Shown in pieces: positions 47,951 through 60,294 of a stretch of DNA of 64,000 nt. The stretch covers positions 17,475,861 through 17,539,860 of the forward strand of contig CP137680.1 in the NCBI GenBank assembly GCA_037976565.1, written 5' to 3'. The position numbers and the translations under genes are program-made. This stretch comes from Mesocentrotus franciscanus (lineage: Eukaryota > Echinodermata > Echinoidea > Camarodonta > Strongylocentrotidae). Numbering within the stretch: the first letter of the stretch is position 1; each line of letters begins with the position of its first letter. Under the pieces are notes generated by a model. The model did not search any database. It had not been told where the DNA came from and saw only the letters and a program-made list of their open reading frames with translations.

Positions 47951-48166
47951 TAGGGACTTTTAGATTTGCACGTCGACGTAGTGGACTGCAACGTGTGCCA
48001 TTAGGGACTTTTAGATCTTACACGACGAGAACGTGGACTGCCACGGTGACATCCTTTTAAGGTAATGTGACGTCCTTTTAAGGCACTGGCGGGCATGGGC
48101 CAGTGCCTTGAAAGAATGGCACACGTTGCAGTCCACTACGTCGACGTGCAAATCTAAAAGTCCCTA
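47951..48166. repeat. 52-bp perfect inverted repeat with nested hairpin
   Basis: The left arm 47951-48002 (starting TAGGGACTTTTAGATTTGCA) is the exact complement of 48115-48166. Between them lie a diverged direct copy of the arm (48002-48053) and a second hairpin, AAGGCACTGGC/GCCAGTGCCTT (about 48080-48109). Confidence 0.9.
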
Positions 48167-48287
48167 TTGAAGCTGTGAAGGTAGCCTGTTATGTGTTACT
48201 GTAGTTTCATACACAGGTATATGTAGAGATAATTGAACATGATATTGATTTTTACTTTGCTATCAGTGCAATTATAGGAATAGTGAT

Positions 48288-48480
48288 GTTCAAGTTCAAG
48301 TTCAAGTTTATTTGTTTCTACTTTATCGAGAATAACATAATTGAACATAATGTACATGGTAATAATTATAACTAAACATACAATATAGGAACATAATGTA
48401 CATGGTGATAGTTATGACAAAAGATACAAGTATGATAACCAAATATATATAAATTAAATAAAACTATCAGTGCTTATTTT
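48288..48480 (-). mobile_element. LINE-type 3' end with tandem TTCAAG tail
   Basis: GTTCAAGTTCAAGTTCAAG at the left edge is the octamer-like tail typical of some LINE 3' ends, read leftwards on the minus strand. The body has a 38-bp direct repeat with ACATAATGTACATGGT. No protein part is seen. Confidence 0.45.
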
Positions 48481-48600
48481 AGCACTACTTCTGAGGAAAG
48501 AAAGAGTAATTGCAAGGAAAGCAATTAAGAAAGGAGATATGGTACGTAAGAAAAGATGATAAACGAGAATGGAAAGTAAGAAAAACGCAAGAAGAAGACA

Positions 48601-48751
48601 AATAATTTAAACATATTTGTGGCTTACACCAAGTAAATAAGATCGATTGATCGATCTGTATTGAAAAACAAGTCAAAACAAATCTTGGAACCAGCGGGAC
48701 TTGAACTTACTGGGTGTAAGCCACAAATATGTTTAAATAATTGAAATTTCT
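48601..48751. repeat. Inverted repeat of about 30 bp flanking a tRNA-like B-box
   Basis: ATTTAAACATATTTGTGGCT... at 48605-48630 is inverted at 48722-48747. The right arm continues into a tRNA-like minus-strand stretch with GTTCAAGTCCC. This suggests two inverted SINE heads. Confidence 0.6.
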
Positions 48752-49570
48752 CCCAGGAAGCATTACATTTATAAAAGACAAATAATGTAATACAAAATAA
48801 AATAAAACAAGGGATAGAAAGACAAAGTGGGAACGTTGTGAACAAGCGGAAAGAAAAGAGAAAGGGAGAGAGCTAGAGGGAGGGGCAGAGATATCAGGGA
48901 AGAGTTATACGATAGTTATCTCAATACATGAGAGTTTTGTTTTATAGCTTGACTTGATTTGTGTTGCGTCTATACAGACGGCTTTACATTTTGTGGGCGT
49001 GGCATTGATTAAGTCACATTACATAATTATACGACTTTCGAAGCTTGGATAATTACCGCTATATAATAACGCGGAATTTGTTCCATATTTTTATCCGGCA
49101 TGTTGTTGGTGATATTAATCACCTGGAATGAGAAGTGTTGTGTTTATGATGTCGTAATATACGAGGCGGTTCAATAATTGTATATTATGTAATGAGATGT
49201 TTTATTCACCGTACGGTGGAACTTACGGATGCATGTTAAATATATTCTTTTGTTGAGATCTTTTGGGATTGATGAGTAGTCTATAAGTATCAGACTCGGT
49301 TTATGTATAATGCCGACTGGCATGATTTTTGTACTGTGATCATTGTACTCATGATGCTTTTTTGTTCTATTTTCTGTACCATGCAGGGGTTTCAGTTTCC
49401 CATTTATTCACGGAATAAATTATCTGAACCACACTGATGACACCACCGACTCTTTATTCACGTTTGGCGATTAAAAAAAAAAGAAAGATTTCCGACCGAC
49501 CGACCCATGTTTTGGCACCTAAAGGGCAATACGACATCCTTTTTAGGCCTTATTAGAAGACACATCTTGC
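48752..49570. other. AT-rich non-coding sequence
   Basis: No feature supported. Confidence 0.4.
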
Positions 49571-52556
49571 CAGAGAGTCAAAGAATTTCTTGATGTTTGC
49601 ATGTTTAACAACAACATTTACCCTCTGGTTCATACTCCAACACGTGTAACCAATCATTCAGCTTCCTTGTTAGATAATATTTTGACTAATGATTTAGAAG
49701 AAATGTTTGCAGGAGTTATCCTCGGTGATGTCAGTGATCATTTTCCAGTTTGTTCAATATCAAATCTACAGTTGCAACTAAAAAAGGAACATGCTTCTGC
49801 CGTGATTTTAACGAAGAAAATACACAGCTTTTTGTAAACGAAATTAGGAAGGTATGTTGGTATGTTGATAACAGGGGCGGCGATTTCTTTTCATGACCGG
49901 GGGACGAAATGCAAGGGACGAGGGAGCAGTGGCGTAATGAACAAACACATTTGGGGGCAGAAGAACAAAATCTGCATCATCACCACTCTTACATGTTACA
50001 TGCAGGCCCCGCGGAGCGTTTTTCAAAGTGGGGGGGGGGCTAAATCATTTGCGATCAGGTAGAGCAAAGCGAGAGAAGCAAGTAGAGCGTAAATTGGCGT
50101 GGGGTCCAGGGGCAAAGCCCCTGCAGGGGTCAAGGGTTTTAGGCATTTAATTAAGGTCAGATGAGCATCCAGGAGTCCAGGCGGGGGGAAGCCCCCGAAA
50201 GCTCAGGGGTTTTAGGCATTTAATTACGGTCAGATGACCATATTTTGATATCTTATTTGTGACACTGGCATGCAGGTCACTAATTGGAGTAGGGTCAAGG
50301 CGGCAGAGCCCCCAGAAGCTCAGGGGGGTTTGAGCATTAAATTACGACCAGATGAGCATTCAGGGGCCGCCTTAGGTCCCATGGTGAGGTCCAGGGGGCA
50401 GGGCCTTTAGTCAGTATTTGCTATACATTTTGGGGGGCACTTTTTCAAATTTTCCGGGGGACGATCCCCTAAAAATTAAGGGGACGTGTCCCCGTCCCCT
50501 CCGGGATCGCCGCCCCTGGTTGATAGTCATAAAGCTATTAAACATTTACGAGTCCTTCTTTCCAATTAAGAATTCAGTTAAAAAGAAACTCAAAAATAAA
50601 CCACGGTTTAATAAATTATTACGTAAGCTCTGAAATAGTAAAAGAAAAAATATATAGATGATACATACACAAATTCAAACCATGAAAGACAAGTCATTTA
50701 AAAATAAAATAAATAAATTTTAGAAATAAGGTAGCGGGAGAAGAATAAATAAGAGGGTGTAAAGAAGAAGTGTATTACCAGGTTCAATTCAGTGCGATGA
50801 TGTAACAGTAAATGATTTTTTTTTTTTTCATTTTATTTTCTTCTGCATTCATGTAAGCTCACATTTTTTCGATAACAATAATAATATGAAGTACAATAAG
50901 ACATTTAGTATCTTTCTGACAATGAATCATAAATAACCAAATATATGTATATAAAAATAGATATTTTCAAAAACGAAATGATAAACTGTCATAGGTACTA
51001 AGTTTCCTCAAACATTATAAAATATTATAAAAATATTTGCGGAAGAAGGACTGTCATTGTAAGCAGTTTGCTTGATAATATGACAGCCCCAGAAAAAACT
51101 CATGAAATAGATTAACACATTTATTAAGCAGAACGGATAGGTAATTTAAAATACAAAATTTGATGAGACAGCTGCAATATGTAATTCTTTTAATAAATAT
51201 TTGGAATATAAGCCATACACTGTCTTCTTCTTTTGCATGTTCCGGTGACTGAATGCAATATGTAACAAAAATAAGTCATCTGCATTTTGTAATAGATGTA
51301 CACCAAAAGAAGTTATTTATATTGTTTCTAAAATTAAAATTGGCAAGAGTCCTAATTTTGATGGCGTGTATATTACATTGGTTAAAAATGTTAGTTATGT
51401 TTTATATCCTTTATGTGCTATTATCAATTAATCTTTAAATAATGGTATTGTCCCAGATAAACTAAAAATTTGCAAAGGTTATTCCAATTTATAAACATGG
51501 ATCAAAAGATAATTGATGATAAAGAAATAATGAGTGGCCTATTTTTAGATTTTAGCAAGGCTTTTGATTCTTTTGATCACACAGTTTTATAATAAACAAA
51601 TTGAAATGGTTGCAAAGCTATTTAAGTAATCGAAAACAATACGTTATACTAGAAAAATGTGAATCATAGACAATGGCAGTAAGATGTGGAGTGCCTCAAG
51701 GCTCAACTATAGATGATTTTAATTATATTGATTATTTTTATATAACACGTTAATATTGTCCCACTTAAATCATTGTATTCTTGTATGGGCATGCTCTAGT
51801 ATGCAAAATACAAATAGGCTTCTAATGTTATACAGAATAAAATTATACGAATTGTATCCCACAGCCAATACCTTGCCTATACTTTGCCTCTTTTTACATC
51901 CTTAACATTTTAAAGAGTATACGATACACGTGCAATTTGTATGTATTTATGCTTTAAAGGGATCCGGTAACTTTGTCTCAGATTCTGAAACAAAATCCTC
52001 GATTTAGCTCATGCTGCGATGATAATTATAAACCTTTAGGTCAGTCAGGAACCCCATGACTTTCACAAGCCGATCGCCTGTTTGATTATCAAGATATTTA
52101 TGATTGGAAATCGAAACAAAATTGTGCGTTTTCCTAACGGTTTTCATAATACTACAGTCTATTGGGGAAAACGAGTATGGTAAAACCGGTCACTCAAAGA
52201 TGTTTACTTTTTTGAGGCACTTCTTGATCATTTTGAAGCGCGATTTTTTTTTAGGGCTTCAATATTACACCATATCACGGACACTGATAACACGTAGGGC
52301 CGTGCATCTCAGATTTAACATTGTTAAACGATGCCTTTGAAAAACTTTTACTAAGTACTATTTCACATTATTTTCAACTTAATAAGAGTATTCATGGACA
52401 CCAGACCAGGTATTCAGCTAATTTTCATATTCCAGGGGTTAGGTCATTACTTTCCCAAAATACAATTTTCTTCAGGGGTCCCAAAATTTGGAATGATATA
52501 CCAAAAGAAATTGTATTTATTACAACAATACTCAATAGTACAATAACCTATAACTA
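49570..52556 (+). mobile_element. Degenerate CR1/L2/Jockey-like LINE, interrupted
   Basis: Pieces of one element lie in order: the endonuclease end (HTPTRVTNHSASLLDNILT, then GDVSDHFPV) at 49600-49835; RT fragments (KSPNFDGVY near 51350, motif A FLDFSKAFDSFDH near 51541, motif B CGVPQGST near 51680); and the C-terminus (HGHQTRYSANFHIPGVRSLL, FFRGPKIWNDIP) near 52390-52510. The RT catalytic YADD segment is missing after motif B, and frameshifts and stops are frequent, so it is dead. A hAT-type element splits it at 49872-50518, and unrelated sequence lies at about 51955-52310. Confidence 0.85.
49872..50518. mobile_element. hAT-type MITE inserted in the LINE
   Basis: The ends are CAGGGGCGGCGAT and ATCGCCGCCCCTG, flanked by GTTGATAA and GTTGATAG (7 of 8 match). 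The interior repeats GCATTTAATTAAGGTCAGAT. The LINE frame is broken at its left edge. Confidence 0.85.
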
Positions 52557-53138
52557 ATTTTATCCGACAAATCAGTATATGTGTGTTTGTGTGTACGGGA
52601 GAAAGTGTATGTGTGTAAGTAAATTATTTCCTTTTTTTCTCTTTCTATTAAATAAGTAATAATTTAAATAATTTTATTTTGATATAATTACTGGAGACGG
52701 ACTTTTACATAAGGCCCGGCCTTCCTGTCTTTTCTTAAAATACTTCCATTAATATACATGTTTAATTTGTATGCCTCCGCCCACCGAAGGTCCCGCTTTG
52801 TCGTTATCGCAATATCTCAAGAACCAATTGAGACATGAACTTCAAACTTGGGGACAGTGTGTATCACCATAGGAAGACCATCTGATTAGATTTTGGAGTA
52901 AGTAGATCAAAGGTCATAGATGTCAATGGTTGAAATTACAGATATCAGCTTTGATATTGCAATATCTAATTCAAGAACAACTAGAGTTGTGAGCTTCGAA
53001 TATTGGAAGACGACCTAATTAGATTTTAGGGTGATTAGAACAAAAGTAAAAGTTCATAGAGGTCACTTTTAGAAATGAGAGAGATTACCCTTGTTTCACA
53101 ATACGTCAAGAAGTTTTTTAGATATGAGCTTCAAACAT
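52557..53138. other. Non-coding sequence
   Basis: Weak internal repeats of ATATCNAAGAACCA and AGATTTTGGAGTAAGTAGA type; no gene. Confidence 0.4.
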
Positions 53139-53453
53139 TTTCTACCGCCACCCCCCCCCCCCCTTGGGCGCCAGGAGAAGTTATTACAATTATTTTTTTT
53201 GGCACCCGAACATTTTTATTTTCTCCGGGAAGGGTAATTTTTTTTCCATCGCCACCCCTTTGGCGCCAGGGGTAGTTAGCACAATTATTTTTTTTGGCAC
53301 CCGAACATTTTTATTTTCTCCGGGAAGGGTAATTTTTTTCCATCGCCACCCCTTGGGCGCCAGGGGAGGGGGGCCCATCTTCTTTTTTTCAAAAAAAGGG
53401 TGTTTTTACCTGGGTTTTTTTGCTAGGGAAGGGCCCCCCTGGATCCGCCACTG
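53139..53453. mobile_element. hAT-type MITE, copy related to 8635-9005
   Basis: Opposite orientation to the first copy. The right end CTGGATCCGCCACTG is intact. The left part is truncated in a C run. Three copies of a CCATCGCCACCCCTTGGGCG-type unit. No clear target duplication because the left end is missing. Confidence 0.75.
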
Positions 53454-55118
53454 AATTCAAGTACCAGTCATTACAATTTTTTTGACAAAACAACAAGGCA
53501 AATAATGAAATGGAACAAAGATTATCAGAGAGGATAGAAAAACATGACTTGAATATACATATATGGACAGAGAATCATTTACATATTATACTGTAGTTTA
53601 AATCATACCTTCATTTAACTAGTGATTGACGTTGATTATACGAATAGATAATATTTAAAGAACCAATATTATTGCAGAAAAAGGTTGCCTTTTTTCACAA
53701 GCTATAATATAAACCTATATTTTCAACTGAGTGATTTCTCTGATATAAAAAAATAAGTGTAAAGACATTTCAAGACAATTATCATCCAAATAAATATAGG
53801 TGTATTCTACGTTATGTTTGCAATAATATTGGGGGTATAAAAAGAAAGAAAGACAAAAATAACCCCTTTTCTGTTCGTTTCACATGACGTAGAACAGTGT
53901 ATTCAATATTGAACATTTTTTCGTCAAATATCAAGCGTGGCAACACTACGGGGTGTGCGCTCGTCCCTGGGGAAATTACATAAATCAGAACACAGCAACT
54001 CCGAGCATACAATCATGTCGATATTTGTCGAAATATTGCGTTCCGTTTTCGAATCTCTCACAGATTGGCGTAGCTACAAGGGCATAAGGTTGACATGTAC
54101 CCCCCCCCCAAAAAAAAAAAAAATCAATCAATTGGCAAAACAGGGTGATAAGGAGGCAATATGAATAGGTGATTGCCTCCCCCTTCCACACCTTCAGCTT
54201 ACTCATCATCCATGGGTTTTCGCATTTCACTCAGGTATACTAAGATGGCACTCCAATGACATCAGTGCCCCCTCAATGGCTACACACATGCTACCCCTCT
54301 TCTCCTATGTCATCTAATAACAAGCCACCTGTCCGCTTCTCGGCATGTTCGGTGAAATAAACGTATAGATCCAGGCATATTGGGTATGGCGCGAATCGAT
54401 AAATGGTCGCGTTCATCTACAAACCTTCAGTATCGCTGAGGTGATGGCCCGGTGTCTCTAGCAGATTCCCCTCCGAGCTCAAGTGATCCAGTGTCATGAA
54501 TAATTGTCAGTGTTCCTTCAGAGGAGGCGGAGTTCGGTAGATAGTATGGGCAAGCGGGAGGAGATAGATGCTGCTAAAAGACAAATGCATCTAGATTTAT
54601 CTAGATTTAGTAAATGGGTGATGGATATCCTCATTTTAGCGAGGTCAGTGTCACTTTGGAAATTGAGATTTTCATCTTCCGTATATCCCTGTCCACTAAA
54701 GGGTTGGGGGGGGGGGGCGAAGAAAGGTTTTAATCAGCCTAAGCTTGATCCTCGATATTTCACGATCTAGCACAAATTTCAGATACTAGCACGACAAGTC
54801 CATTACGTACGGATCAATAATTATGTAGGCCTATGTAAAACGCCTCTGTTATATTTTTCCTCAATTTTGTAAGTAAAGCAAGTAAACGTGCAATCCACGT
54901 TTCGTTGATTATAGTTGACAAAAGCAATCCACAGAAACAAATCAGGCAACTAGAATATATGCAGAATATATTCAGAATGCCCATAGCCTTAGACGGAATT
55001 CTTAAATTCATGCATTTTTATTTCTTCACCCAACTTTGTTAGATTGAATGTAGCATAATATGGGTCGTGCCTGAAGCTCGAACTAGCCAGAAACACTGCA
55101 CCAGTATGTCAGTCTTAC
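53454..55118. other. Non-coding sequence
   Basis: No exon is supported. The homopolymer C and A runs near 54100 and the G run near 54710 are notable only as low complexity. Confidence 0.4.
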
Positions 55119-55190
55119 CACACCAGCGAAGTAGTGTTTCTTTACTTGGGTTTCCACCTCGTTCTTGATAGAAAACGATGGTGGGAACAC
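55119..55190 (-). other. Candidate internal coding exon of an unknown gene
   Basis: The minus strand shows a pyrimidine tract with TTTTCAG, then 72 bp, then GTAAGA. The length is a multiple of three. Two frames are open: one reads VFPPSFSIKNEVETQVKK, the other VPTIVFYQERGGNPSKETLL and then RWC. The second vaguely resembles the start of a calponin-homology domain, but this is a guess. No neighbouring exon was found. Confidence 0.3.
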
Positions 55191-55599
55191 CTGAAAAGGA
55201 AAGGTGAAACGAGAAAGAGGATCAATCTCGAACCTCCTGTAGGATACAAGTACATTCTCGATCATTACGGCCTTTCGATGAACCTGTTGCATCAATATGA
55301 AGAAAAAAAATAATAATCCCGTAGTATAGCACGTTGCTCTGGACGTGTATAGCATAAAGCTGGTCCCTGGAGAAAATACAACGTATGAGGTACGTTAATT
55401 AGTAAGGCTAGACTCCAGACGAAAATGATTACAGCATACATAACTGTTTCTCCTGTCTTTATTATAATCACTCCTGCATTCAAGTGATATATGATAATGA
55501 TATTCTTAAGCATCCCCCTTTTTTTGAGGGGGGCAAACATAAATTGTCTATTATGAATTATGATCTGTAAGTGTGTGACTATATAGAATAATGGGATAT

Positions 55600-55629
55600 A
55601 TATGTACATATATATATGTGTATATAATA

Positions 55630-55667
<38 letters not shown>

Positions 55668-55860
55668 GAGGGGGGAGATAGGTAATTTGACAAATACAGA
55701 TACAGACAGACAAGACGTACAGAAAGTAGAACATTCGAAGATATCGGTAGAGAGAGAGAGAGAAAGAGAAGAGAAAAGTGAACACAGAGAGGGAGAAGAG
55801 ATAAAATAATATACAGAGAGAGGGAGAGAGAGAGAGAGAGAGAGGGAGGGGGAGGTAGTC
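55600..55860. repeat. (TA)n and (GA)n microsatellites
   Basis: TA-rich at 55597-55633, then GA tracts at 55633-55664, 55748-55772 and 55814-55848. They produce Ser/Leu-rich artefactual frames on the minus strand. Confidence 0.9.
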
Positions 55861-56655
55861 AGAGGAAAGAGAGCAGGGCGAGATACAGACAGACAGAGGC
55901 AACCAAATACGCATAGACAGAGAGGAAACATGATCGAGCACCGAGAGACAGATAGAAAGAGAGACGGTGGAAATAAACCGCACTGTAAACGAGTCCCCTG
56001 TCAAATTAAAGACGGCGGTCGATGGTTTCTTCGCTTGGAGGAAACAAGCGGGCGCGACCCGACGTCGATGAGCAGCGATATTAATCTCGCGCGATATTGA
56101 TCGAGAAACCTGTTGAATATGTGCACAGTGCGTTCGTAGTTCAACAACAAGGAAAAAAGAATCGGGTTTCGCTTTCTTCCTGACAAGACCCTTCGATCTC
56201 CCGCGGTTTGAGGTGTGTAGCGCCCGTGTCACAAATTACATGGTTTATCGCTACAGGAACACTATGGAACGCCATCAACTGGCCCGGATGCATTTAAATT
56301 CAGTTGATTACAAATTCTAGAGGCTATTTTCATAGACAATCATTATAGAGAGTAGAGACTGCATGTGTGTCGAATAAAGGAAACTTTCATAACTATACAA
56401 TGTCTTAAACAACATAAAAGTAAACCAACCATTAACTACTAAGTGAGAATTCAGCGATATTTCCATCATAATTTCATCAATCTCAGAAAGTAAAAATATA
56501 ATATCCATATCAAAACTCCCCATTGTTGATATTATGTAAAGCATGGGCAACGGTGTAGGCCTATGTATATATATATATTCACATATAAATTATATATGTA
56601 TATATATATTTTTTAAAATGATCAACACTTTTAAAGAGTTCCAAATCCACTTATT
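55861..56655. other. Non-coding sequence
   Basis: GC is higher at 56020-56220, without a recognised exon. Confidence 0.35.
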
Positions 56656-56659
56656 TGTC

Positions 56660-57185
56660 ACTCAGTACGATGCATACACACTGTGCCTCCACTTGTGGCT
56701 ACAGTGTATCATTTTATCACAAAGTTTTCATATAGTAGTCGCAACATCCAGGGTCATGCTGTGCTGCTTAACTTTTGTGATTCTATTTGCGACCAGAGTG
56801 AGCTATAAGTATTGTCACAATGTGGCAATAACGACTTGTGGAATAGAGGGAATACAGAATGTTTAAATTAACAACAAGCATGCCACCACATTGTGGTGTA
56901 TACTCCCTATACAGTTCTATCTGTGGCCACAGTGTGTTACTGTAAAACACAATGTGAACATGCAGTGTTTTCCGACCAAAATATGCCCTGTACGATCACC
57001 CTACGGTGCGCACACTTCGGGATTCCAACTGCGGGCACTTTGTTCACTGTGTCACCCAATGTGAACATGGTATGAAGTGTGAACACAATTTCCTTAGTCC
57101 ACACTGTCACTGAGTCAACATTGAACTCCACAAAAGTGTTTCAACTCCATTGCATGGTCACGCTGTGATGCGTATACACTCACTG
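56660..57185. repeat. Region rich in imperfect CACANTGTG palindromes
   Basis: CACACTGTG, CACAATGTG, CACATTGTG, CACAGTGTG and similar words recur at least eight times. Ends with GATGCATACACACTGTG and the roughly inverted CACGCTGTGATGCGTATACA suggest a diverged TIR element. Confidence 0.5.
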
Positions 57186-57640
57186 ACGGATTTAGCGGGC
57201 ACAACCGTTACCCCACATAATGTTGCCCTTTTTTTCTTCAATTTTTTGCCCCTAAACATGTGATAACTTTAAGCTATGATCAGCATCGGAAAAATAAAAA
57301 TGAATAACCAGGAACAGTACTCATCAAAGTACAAAAAGAAATTAAAAGAGAGAAGACAACAAAATCAAACTTTTTATCGCACTTTATCTGACATTGCGTG
57401 CCCATGTATAAAGGTATTGAAAATAAAGGGAAATGCGACAAAACAAAACAAAGAAAAAAAAGGGGGAAAAAACAAGAAAAAGCCACAGGCCGCATGCATT
57501 ATTGTGTCTGTAACCCATAAAACAAGCTGCCCCATTTAGCTCAAATAAATGCCCATGCCGCTTGCCATAGGCTTCAAGACGACTGATATCATCCCCTTGA
57601 GCCCCTTAAGATTGATTAAAAACCGTAATAGTTCGCTGGC
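57186..57640. other. Non-coding sequence
   Basis: A-rich; no feature supported. Confidence 0.4.
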
Positions 57641-57963
57641 TTTGAAGCATACTTCCCCGCAATCAGTTATAATCTCCCTGCTTTGCCGAAGGAAAGACCG
57701 ACGCACGGAGCGCGCGATCGAGCGCGCTGTACTTTCAACCCGTACAACTAGCGACACTCGATGCCCGCTGAGAGCATCGGTGGGAGTAGACATCGTTACT
57801 GATACCGCCGTCGTGATCGAAGTGCGCAGACGACACAGTGGCTTCATTTTGGCGGGAGAACGCTACGCTGAGCTCGACGATCGGAAAGCTGGTGTTTTCA
57901 TTGTACTTCGACGTCGTTGTCACGTTCATCGTCATTGATATAGGACCAGGGAGAGAGCTAGGG
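57640..57963 (+). promoter_or_regulatory. CpG-rich patch, possible promoter and first exon of lengsin-like gene C
   Basis: The patch is dense in CG (for example GAGCGCGCGATCGAGCGCGC near 57706) in otherwise AT-rich DNA. It ends at a donor AGG|GTAAGC (57963/57964), and the gene C acceptor lies at 62264. The intron would be 4.3 kb. The open frame through the patch (57549-57938) looks non-coding. Confidence 0.35.
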
Positions 57964-59640
57964 GTAAGCATGATTGTCATTTTGATTTACACAAGTTACG
58001 TAAAAATGACTATATAAAAAAATCAATAAAAATCAATTGAATTTGTTTTACTTTTCATCTTTAAAAACTGCTTCTAACGTTCGAAAAATGTCCCTTATAT
58101 TAGATATTATTCATTTTTCATTTAAAAAAAGAACAAAATTATTGATATAGAATAATTCGTCCAACCGCAATCAATCTGAGAATTGTTCCATCACAATGAA
58201 GCGGGAAATAGAGGGGGGGGGGGGCAGGTATGTCCCGCTAATTGCAACCAACTTTTATTTGGAAAGCCTAAATTGCCTCTCGTTTTGTAGCCTTCATTCG
58301 GGTAATGAATCTTTCTAATAAGCAATCACTTCATCGATCAGTCATTTGATGAGAACGAAACACATTGGGAAACACTTGACGCGTAATAAGAAACACGTTG
58401 CAATGCACTCTGGTTACCATCAGGGTCCTCAAAACAACAGTACATTTAAACGTTCGTATGGTTGATTTAAATTTAAAGCCCCAACAATGCTGTGGCGATC
58501 TTTTCGTAGCAAACCAAACGGTTTTCTAACTTCTACTCATTCTTCTCTGTTGGCCGCTGCGATTGAGTTAAAGAAAAAATAGCATCGGTATTTTCGGTTG
58601 ATTTGCTTTTTTTCCCTTCATTTTCTTTCTTTGCTTTCATATTTTCTCGTTTATGACCATGGAGGCGCCACAAAAACTTTTAAAAATATAATGATTGTTA
58701 TCCTTGCGAAACGATCGAGACGAACACCAAATATAGTTGTGGTTCTTGTCCGGTTTCTGCCGTGAGGAGGGAAGGAGATAACTAAAAGTTCAATTTTGTC
58801 TATATCGTCCCTTAAACCTGACGGAGATTGAGGCAGAAATGTAACGATGCAATTAGAAAAATGCTTAAGCATTTATAATGAGAGGGGAAGGGAAAAGAGC
58901 CAGACCTTTAAAATTACATGAACACCCCGAAGGTTTCCATTTATCATAAATATATAATTAACATTATCTTGGAAAGAAAAATTTAATCGCGTTTAACGAT
59001 CGCCTATATATGGAGGAGAAACTCGTTGAAAATAAAAGTAAAATTTTACACAATTCTTAATCATATAAAATGCCATTGTGCTTGAATAGATTATGCGTCT
59101 AAGAAATAATTTTATTGAAAATCTGTTCCATAAACCCTTTGAGAAATTTGGTGCACTTTTAGACAAAGTCAACGGATTTGCGGATTGTGTAATTTTGACT
59201 TATCCACGAAATACAAAATATACCCCCCTCCCCCATCCTAAAAAAAGGAGATAAATGAAGAAAAGAAATGTTGAATTAGTGCAGCAGATTCACATGCGCA
59301 AAGCGCAACATGCAGACTGCCACTTTAATTAAAACGCAATCGTGTTCAATACAGTTGGCAGAAAAGAAATTAATTTAAGGCAAGGTAGAGAAACGGGCCT
59401 TCGACAAAGTCAATATTGCACCGTTTTATTAGACGACTGTCGTAAATGAAATGTTGGGGGCGAACCAAGCACATTCAGTTGCTTGCTTGGCAATCATAGC
59501 GGAGTAGAACATCGAAGAAGAAAAAAAATCTGTTAGCTGGTATTCGTAATTATGTTGGAAATGTGGACCATGTTTGTTCAAGTTTGTTCAAGTTCATAAA
59601 GTAGGCGCCTAAAATTTCTAAGTACTGTGTATCACAATAC
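57964..59640 (+). other. Putative first intron of gene C, left part
   Basis: AT-rich; no exon or element recognised. Confidence 0.35.
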
Positions 59641-60294
59641 TAGTAATCATTTGCATTATATTCAAGATTCAAGATTCAAATGATTTTATTTCTCACGCAA
59701 AACATAATACATGCACAATGAAATTGCAATGTTATTTGCAATTTAATAGAAGTATATTAGAAAAAAATATACAATGAAACAAGAATTAAATAGAAGCAGA
59801 GCTTGTTGAAATATTAGTTCATCAGAGGCTGCAATACAATACGGCTTGAAAACAAAGTATACATTGAAAGTCAATAAGTTAAAATATATGTAACAATAAA
59901 GAAATTATGAATTTGGGGAAGGAGATTTTTTAAAAGAGGAAAAAATGGGGAAAAATAGAAGTAGGCAAAAAGGAAAGAAAGATAGAAAAAAGAAAATGAA
60001 TGATAGCAAAAGCTCTAGAAGGAGGAGGCTAGATCAGCAGAATGAGGGGGAAAGGAATTGAGTCGAAAGTCAAACACACCGAGATTCATGCATACCGACG
60101 TGTCAACAATGACAACAAGGCTGCAATGACACAGTCATACATTCATAAATATGTGATTAAAAATTTAATTTTCAGCTTTTTAAAAATGTGTATAGACTGG
60201 TACTTTGTTTAAGAGATGGGTCTATGTTATTCCAAAATACTGGACCGGTGTAAATAGTTGTTTTTTGTCCTTAGAACGCCAGAACGCAAGAGTA
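59640..60294 (-). mobile_element. LINE 3' end
   Basis: The minus strand reads TGPVFWNNIDPSLKQS, then STSLYTFLKS and a stop, the end of an ORF2, then 3' UTR leftwards to a tail of tandem ATTCAAG copies at about 59660-59680. There is one frameshift upstream. The TIR element at 60295 interrupts it; LINE sequence may resume at 61172. Confidence 0.7.

Noticed and set aside
55551..56232. 217-codon minus-strand frame
   Set aside because: Mostly (GA)n/(TA)n microsatellite translation, with no domain features.
57549..57938. 129-codon plus-strand frame in the CpG-rich patch
   Set aside because: Arg-rich without recognisable domain; the patch is better explained as a promoter or 5' UTR.
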